Shown here: positions 54,938-59,685 of the stretch, one piece after another
Numbering within the stretch: the first letter of the stretch is position 1
Layout: each line of letters starts with the position of its first letter
Source of the DNA: an uncultured Porphyromonadaceae bacterium
GTDB lineage: Bacteria > Bacteroidota > Bacteroidia > Bacteroidales > Muribaculaceae
Length of the DNA stretch: 59,685 bases
Direction of reading: 5' to 3'
NCBI GenBank assembly: GCA_947178215.1
Contig: CAMWXJ010000017.1
Span: 1-59,685 of the forward strand
The notes under the pieces: model-generated
Told to the model about the DNA's origin: nothing
Database searches by the model: none
Seen by the model: the letters and a program-made list of their open reading frames with translations, nothing else
Program-made: the position numbers and the translations under genes

Positions 54938-56154
54938 AACACCTGGTTATACTGTGCGACGGCATGGCCGACTATCCCATAGAGGCGCTCGGTGGCCTTA
55001 CGCCCCTGCAATACGCCTCCACGCCGTCATTTGACCGCCTCGCACGTATGGGGCGCTCGGGACTGCTTACGACAGTGCCTGACGGACTGCCCCCGTCAAG
55101 CGACGTTGCCAACCTCGCCATTCTCGGCTACAATCCGGCCGAAGTCTATGAGGGGCGGGGCGTGCTCGAAGCCGCCGGCTCCGGCTATCGGCCCGGGCCC
55201 GACGATATGGTGATGCGGTGCAATCTCGTATCGGTGTCGCCCGACGGCATCCTCACAGGCCACAACGGCGGCGGAGTGACGGCCGAAGAGGGGCGACAGT
55301 TGATTGCGCTGCTCGACAACCGTCTCGGCTCCGACCGGATGAGGCTTATTGCCGGCGACAGATACCGACATCTGCTCGTCATCAAAGGGGGCAGCAAACA
55401 TATCGTGTGCAACGCCCCTCACGACCATATCGGCAGCGAGTGGATGCGACTGCTTGTAAGCCCCGCGGTCAACGCCCCCGACGAGCCCGGACGCATGAGC
55501 GCAGCCGCCACGGCCGATCTGCTCAATGCGCTCATCAAGGATTCGCACCACCTGTTGTCGTGCACCGGCGTCAACAAGAGGTGCTGCGCCGACGCACTAT
55601 GGCCATGGAGTCCCGGCTATCCGGCGCGGATAGCCCCGCTTGCCTCATTGTGGCCGGGCAAAATAGAGGCGGGCGCGGTCATCACGGCTACCGACGTGAT
55701 ACGAGGCATCGGACACTATGCCGGCCTCGACATTATCGACGTACCCGGAGCGACAGGCACCGTAGACACTTGCTACGAGGCCAAAGCGAGGGCGGCGATA
55801 GATGCACTCCGCACCCACGACTTCGTGTTCCTGCACATCGAAGGGGCCGACGAAGCGAGCCACGAGGGCGACCTCGGCCTCAAATTGCAGGCCATAGAGC
55901 GCACCGACAGCCGCCTTACACGCATAATCGTCGATGAGCTAAACGGTGAAAACAGCGACGTAGGCATCGCGCTGCTTCCCGACCACTTCACGTCAGTGGA
56001 GCGGCGCGTGCACGGTAGCGACCCGGTGCCGGTCACCATCTACATCCCCGGAGTCGAGCCCGACAGTGTCGACGCGTTCGACGAGACATCGTGCGCCGAA
56101 GGCGCGCTCGGCCGGCAGCCGGCGCGCGAATTCATGGAGCTATTCATGCAATAA
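54934..56154 (+). CDS. apgM: 2,3-bisphosphoglycerate-independent phosphoglycerate mutase, archaeal type
   Basis: A 406-residue enzyme of the ApgM family interconverting 3- and 2-phosphoglycerate. HLVILCDGMADYPIEALGGLTPLQYASTP holds a metal-site Asp, GLPPSSDVANLAILGYNP the nucleophilic Ser region, and FLHIEGADEASHEGD and LLPDHFT further metal ligands. No ATG or GTG lies near the start of homology; TTG at 54934 is the best start and its last two bases form part of the sulfatase TGA (ATTGA), which suggests coupling. The frame stays open upstream to 54832 opposite conserved sulfatase codons, so I exclude that part. A housekeeping enzyme behind a sulfatase is odd. Confidence 0.92.
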   Translation: MKHLVILCDGMADYPIEALGGLTPLQYASTPSFDRLARMGRSGLLTTVPDGLPPSSDVANLAILGYNPAEVYEGRGVLEAAGSGYRPGPDDMVMRCNLVSVSPDGILTGHNGGGVTAEEGRQLIALLDNRLGSDRMRLIAGDRYRHLLVIKGGSKHIVCNAPHDHIGSEWMRLLVSPAVNAPDEPGRMSAAATADLLNALIKDSHHLLSCTGVNKRCCADALWPWSPGYPARIAPLASLWPGKIEAGAVITATDVIRGIGHYAGLDIIDVPGATGTVDTCYEAKARAAIDALRTHDFVFLHIEGADEASHEGDLGLKLQAIERTDSRLTRIIVDELNGENSDVGIALLPDHFTSVERRVHGSDPVPVTIYIPGVEPDSVDAFDETSCAEGALGRQPAREFMELFMQ

Positions 56155-56175
56155 GTCCACGGCAGGCGGCATTTA

Positions 56176-56207
56176 TTTGGCAGGTTGAGATGAAACAATT
56201 AATTTTG
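56176..56207 (+). promoter_or_regulatory. aminotransferase gene promoter (-33 TTTG, -7 TAATTTTG)
   Basis: TTTG at 56176-56179 and TAATTTTG at 56200-56207 are 20 bp apart, both boxes perfect, 39 bases before the start. Confidence 0.75.
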
Positions 56208-56246
56208 TGAATTAAACCAACAGCTATTCAACTACACTATCACTAT

Positions 56247-57440
56247 ATGAGCCAGATTTCAAAGCGCGTCGAGGCACTTGCTCCCTCGGCAACACTTGCA
56301 ATGTCGCAGAAAAGCAGCGAGCTCCGCGCCCGGGGCGTCGACGTTATCAACCTTTCGGTAGGCGAACCCGATTTCGACACCCCCGACCACATCAAGGAGG
56401 CCGCCAAGCGCGCCATCGACGAAAACTTCACCCGCTACACCCCCGTGCCGGGCTATCCCTCACTCCGCAAGGCTATTGTCGACAATCTCGCAGCCACCAA
56501 CGGAGTGGTCTACGACCCCGGCCAGATAGTGGTGGGCAACGGCGCCAAGCAGGCGCTGTGTAACGTGATTCTCGCCACAGTCAATCCCGGCGACGAGGTC
56601 ATCATCCCCACCCCGGCATGGGTGAGCTATGTGGAAATGGTCAAACTCGCCGAGGGCGAGAGCGTGCTTGTGCCCGCCGGCATCGAGCAGGACTTCAAGA
56701 TAACGCCCGCTCAGCTCCGCGCCGCCATCACACCGCGCACCCGCATGGTGCTCATCTGCTCCCCGTCTAATCCCACCGGCAGCGTCTACACCCGCGACGA
56801 GCTCGCCGCGCTTGTCGAGGTCATCGCCGAATACCCCGACATCATAGTCCTCGCCGACGAAATATACCAACATATCAACTACACCGGCTCCTACACCTCG
56901 CTCGGCACTTTCGACGCTATCGCCGACCGCTGCGTAGTGATAAACGGCGTGTCGAAAGCCTACGCTATGACCGGCTGGCGCATCGGATTCTGCGCCGCCC
57001 CCGCGCCTATCGCCAAGGCCGTAAGCAAGCTTCAAAGCCAGTACTCGTCAAATGCCTCCTCCATAGCTCAGAAAGCTGCCGAAGCGGCCTACACCGGCCC
57101 TCAGGAGTGTGTCGAGGAGATGCGCGTAGCATTTGAGCGCCGCCGCGACCTCGTCGTAGAGCTCGCCTCGCAAATCCCCGGCCTCAAAGTCAACAAGCCC
57201 CAGGGCGCGTTCTATCTATTCCCCGAGGTGTCGTCGTTCTTCGGCAAAAGCTTTAACGGCCGCACTATCAACAACGCCGACGACCTGTGCATGTATCTGC
57301 TCGAAGAGGGCCATGTGGCCTGCGTGTCGGGCGACGCATTCTGTCTGCCCGGCTATATCCGTCTGAGCTACGCGACAAGCGACGACAACATACGCGAAGC
57401 CATACGCCGCATCGCCGCCGCTCTCGCCAACCTGAAATAG
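56247..57440 (+). CDS. aspC: aspartate aminotransferase-type class I/II PLP aminotransferase
   Basis: A 397-residue fold-type I aminotransferase. VINLSVGEPDFDTPDHIKEAAKRAIDE and TRYTPVPGYPSLRKAI at the N terminus, the PLP-contacting ICSPSNPTGSVY, and the Schiff-base Lys in NGVSKAYAMTGWRIGF place it in the 1-gamma subgroup that includes thermophile and Bacillus aspartate aminotransferases. It moves amino groups between aspartate and 2-oxoglutarate. The substrate range of this subgroup is broad, so alanine or prephenate activity is possible. It has its own promoter; the M16 peptidase follows after 11 bases and may be cotranscribed. Confidence 0.93.
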   Translation: MSQISKRVEALAPSATLAMSQKSSELRARGVDVINLSVGEPDFDTPDHIKEAAKRAIDENFTRYTPVPGYPSLRKAIVDNLAATNGVVYDPGQIVVGNGAKQALCNVILATVNPGDEVIIPTPAWVSYVEMVKLAEGESVLVPAGIEQDFKITPAQLRAAITPRTRMVLICSPSNPTGSVYTRDELAALVEVIAEYPDIIVLADEIYQHINYTGSYTSLGTFDAIADRCVVINGVSKAYAMTGWRIGFCAAPAPIAKAVSKLQSQYSSNASSIAQKAAEAAYTGPQECVEEMRVAFERRRDLVVELASQIPGLKVNKPQGAFYLFPEVSSFFGKSFNGRTINNADDLCMYLLEEGHVACVSGDAFCLPGYIRLSYATSDDNIREAIRRIAAALANLK

Positions 57441-57451
57441 TCATCCACGCC

Positions 57452-59685
57452 ATGAAAAAACTCATCAGAGCCGCCGCTGCGATAATCATCGCGGCGACGA
57501 CATTTGCAACAGCGGTACCCGCCGCCGCGCAGGTAATGCCGCAGCTCCCTCTCGACTCGGCGATAGTGACAGGCGTGCTGCCCAACGGCCTCACCTACTA
57601 CATACGCCACAACGAACGACCCAAAGGACAGGCCGACTTCTATATCGCCCAACGCGTTGGCTCGATACTCGAAGAGGAAAACCAGCGCGGTCTGGCCCAC
57701 TTCCTTGAACATATGTGCTTCAACGGCACCACCCACTTCCCCGGCAAGTCGCTCATCACATGGCTTGAAAACATCGGCGTGAAGTTTGGCGAAAACCTCA
57801 ACGCCCAGACCGGCTACGACGACACGATCTACAAAATCACCAACGTGCCCGTAGCTCGCGAGAGCGTCCAGGACTCATGTCTGCTCATCCTCCACGACTG
57901 GGCCAACGATCTGTTGCTCCTCCCCGAAGAGATTGACGCCGAGCGCGCCGTAATCCACGAAGAGTGGCGTAAAAACAACGTTGGTCAGATGCGCATACTC
58001 GAAAAGCTGCTCCCGGTCATATATCCCGGATGCCGCTACGGCGAGCGACTGCCTATCGGCACCATGGAGGTTGTCGACAACTTCCCCTACACCGCGCTCC
58101 GCGACTACTATGAGCGCTGGTACCGCCCCGACCAGCAGGGCATCATCGTGGTGGGCGACATCGACCCTGCACGCATCGAGGCCAAGATAAAGGAGATGTT
58201 CGGCGACATAGAGATGCCCGACGACGCTCCCGTGCGCTTCTACGAGCCGGTGCCCGACCACGACGGCACAATCTTCGCCATAGGCCACGACTCAGAGATG
58301 CAATATCCCCTCGCCATGATGACGTGGAAAGAACCGCGCATGCCTGGCGAACTCCGCAACTCGCCCATGCACTACCTCAACGGCTACGTGGAGAGCATGA
58401 TAGCCATGATGCTCAACGAACGCCTCAACGACATTGCGTCGCGCCCCGGCTCGGTATTCGCGGTCAGCAACGTGTCGTTTGGACAGTATTTCATGGCCAA
58501 GACCGCCGACGGCTTCACTCTCACCGTACTCGCCCGCGACCCCGCCGACCTCGCCTCGCCACTCGCCGCCGCATACCGCGAGGTGCTCCGCGCTGCTCGC
58601 GGCGGCTTTACTCCAAGCGAATACGACCGCGCCCGCTCGAGCTTCCTCTCAGGCATAGAGCAACAGTACAACAAGCGCAAGTCGCGCTACAACAGCGAGT
58701 TTGTCAGCCCCATAATCGAGCATTTCACCGACTCCGCTGCCGCCCCCTCGATTGAGACCCGCTATCAGCTGTGCAAGCAGATTGCCACCAACATCGACCT
58801 CAACACTATCAACCAGGCCATGGCACAGACAGTGGCCTCCGACGACAACCGATTCGTAATAGTGCTGATGCCCGACCTCCCCGCCGACTCCGGCGCCGAT
58901 TATCCCACCGAGCAGCAACTCGCAGGCGCCCTCGCGGCTGTCGATGCCGAGGACATCGAGCCTATGGCCGATGCCGGCGCACCCGACAAGCTCATCGAGC
59001 AGATGCCGGCTCCCGGCGCCATAGTGAGCGAACAGAACGACCCGCGCTTCGACTCCACCGTGTGGACGCTGAGCAACGGTGCGCGCGTGATGCTGAAACA
59101 GACCGACCTCACCGCGGGACAGATACTGTTTCGTGCGGTTGCCAAGGGGGGCACGGCATGGCTGCCCGACTCGCTCGCCCCGTCGATAATCTTCTTCAAC
59201 GACGCTATCACGCAGGCTGGCCTCGGCAAGCTCACTAACAGCGAGCTGTCCAAGTATCTCGCCGGAAAGCACGTGTCGCTATCATTCAACGCCGAGACCG
59301 ACAAGCGCGTGCTCAGCGGCACCTCCACCCCGGGCGACCTCCGCTACCTCATGGAGATGATTTACATGATTATGACCGACGTCACTCTCACCGCCGATGA
59401 GTTCGAGGCTATGCTCGGCCAGTACGACGCCCTGCTTCACAATCAGGAAGCTGACCCCGAATATCAGTTTGGCAAGACTGTGCTCTCCGACCTCTATTCG
59501 TCGCCAAAGCAGCGTGCGCTCACCGGCGAACTTCTCGGCCAGGTGTCGCGCGACGAGATTACCTCGATAGCCGCGGGCCTCACCGCCAACGCCGCCGACT
59601 TCACGTTTATCTTTGTCGGCGACCTCGACATCAACACCATGCGCGGCCTCGTGGCTGTCTATTATACAAATCATACGCTGCCACC
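57452..59685 (+). CDS. M16-family zinc peptidase, 3' end beyond the window
   Basis: The reading frame opens at ATG 57452 and runs without stop to the window end (744 codons). A signal peptide (about residues 4-25, ending PAAAQ) is followed by an M16 catalytic domain: LPNGLTYYIRHNERP, the inverted zinc motif HFLEH in GLAHFLEHMCFNGT, and the downstream Glu in ERAVIHEEW. An M16_C domain comes next, and a second, inactive M16 half begins around VWTLSNGARVMLKQTDL. Periplasmic pitrilysin-like peptidases of about 930-950 residues are common in Bacteroidota, so about 200 residues are probably missing. It would degrade short peptides in the periplasm. Confidence 0.92.
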   Translation, partial: MKKLIRAAAAIIIAATTFATAVPAAAQVMPQLPLDSAIVTGVLPNGLTYYIRHNERPKGQADFYIAQRVGSILEEENQRGLAHFLEHMCFNGTTHFPGKSLITWLENIGVKFGENLNAQTGYDDTIYKITNVPVARESVQDSCLLILHDWANDLLLLPEEIDAERAVIHEEWRKNNVGQMRILEKLLPVIYPGCRYGERLPIGTMEVVDNFPYTALRDYYERWYRPDQQGIIVVGDIDPARIEAKIKEMFGDIEMPDDAPVRFYEPVPDHDGTIFAIGHDSEMQYPLAMMTWKEPRMPGELRNSPMHYLNGYVESMIAMMLNERLNDIASRPGSVFAVSNVSFGQYFMAKTADGFTLTVLARDPADLASPLAAAYREVLRAARGGFTPSEYDRARSSFLSGIEQQYNKRKSRYNSEFVSPIIEHFTDSAAAPSIETRYQLCKQIATNIDLNTINQAMAQTVASDDNRFVIVLMPDLPADSGADYPTEQQLAGALAAVDAEDIEPMADAGAPDKLIEQMPAPGAIVSEQNDPRFDSTVWTLSNGARVMLKQTDLTAGQILFRAVAKGGTAWLPDSLAPSIIFFNDAITQAGLGKLTNSELSKYLAGKHVSLSFNAETDKRVLSGTSTPGDLRYLMEMIYMIMTDVTLTADEFEAMLGQYDALLHNQEADPEYQFGKTVLSDLYSSPKQRALTGELLGQVSRDEITSIAAGLTANAADFTFIFVGDLDINTMRGLVAVYYTNHTLP

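Overview
The window looks like chromosomal DNA from a Bacteroidota gut bacterium of the order Bacteroidales, possibly Muribaculaceae (that family assignment is inference). Pointers to this group are two SusC/SusD pairs, an LpxC-FabZ fusion, S16 with a long Ala/Glu/Lys tail, a Porin_10-type protein, a GLPGLI protein and many promoters of the form (T)TTG - about 20 bp - TAnnTTTG. Coding density is high and most genes are housekeeping. I saw no CRISPR array, insertion sequence, prophage or rRNA.

Layout. 68-3068 (-): periplasmic solute-binding-like protein and a putative porin. 3270-3812 (+): rpsP. 4042-9323 (-): first SusD/SusC pair, whose susC is broken by a G9 tract just after the signal peptide. 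9741-12035 (-): malic enzyme/phosphotransacetylase fusion. 12246-15544 (-): prfA-pyrF-pgk. 15629-17208 (-): sensor kinase and response regulator, divergent from a five-gene export cluster at 17393-24045 (+; TolC, adaptor, GLPGLI protein, ABC ATPase, FtsX-like permease). 24135-29170 (+): msrA, a biotin-dependent carboxyltransferase, an EamA transporter and gdhA. 29293-34803 (-): thiamin operon behind a TPP riboswitch (thiS, TenI-ThiE fusion, thiG, thiH, thiF, tenA, thiD). 35026-36072 (-): exported choloylglycine-hydrolase-family enzyme. 36160-43535 (-): lpxD, lpxC/fabZ, lpxA, pyrK, pyrD, murB, murA in one tightly packed run. 43872-43944 (-): tRNA-Pro. 44305-47563 (-): thrS-infC-rpmI-rplT. 47752-53098 (-): second SusD/SusC pair, divergent from 53387-56154 (+), a serine-type sulfatase overlapping a phosphoglycerate mutase. 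56247-59685 (+): aspartate aminotransferase and an M16 peptidase cut by the window end.

The most striking signal concerns the two susC genes. Each is preceded by a TGTTAAAT box lying exactly 33 bp upstream of a -33 element, which is followed by a 20-bp spacer and a -7 element. The two longest G/C homopolymers I could find are both tied to these genes: G9 inside the first susC reading frame, where one base too many causes immediate termination, and G10 between the box and the promoter of the second. This is the pattern expected of slipped-strand phase variation, translational in one gene and transcriptional in the other, acting on outer-membrane nutrient receptors.

Secondary points of interest are a family of 9-bp tandem repeats placed in the same orientation just after the terminators of rpsP and rplT, a 17-bp dyad between the response regulator and the export operon, a perfect 20-bp palindrome at the carboxylase promoter, a fused TenI-ThiE protein, and a MurA with Asp in place of the fosfomycin-target Cys.
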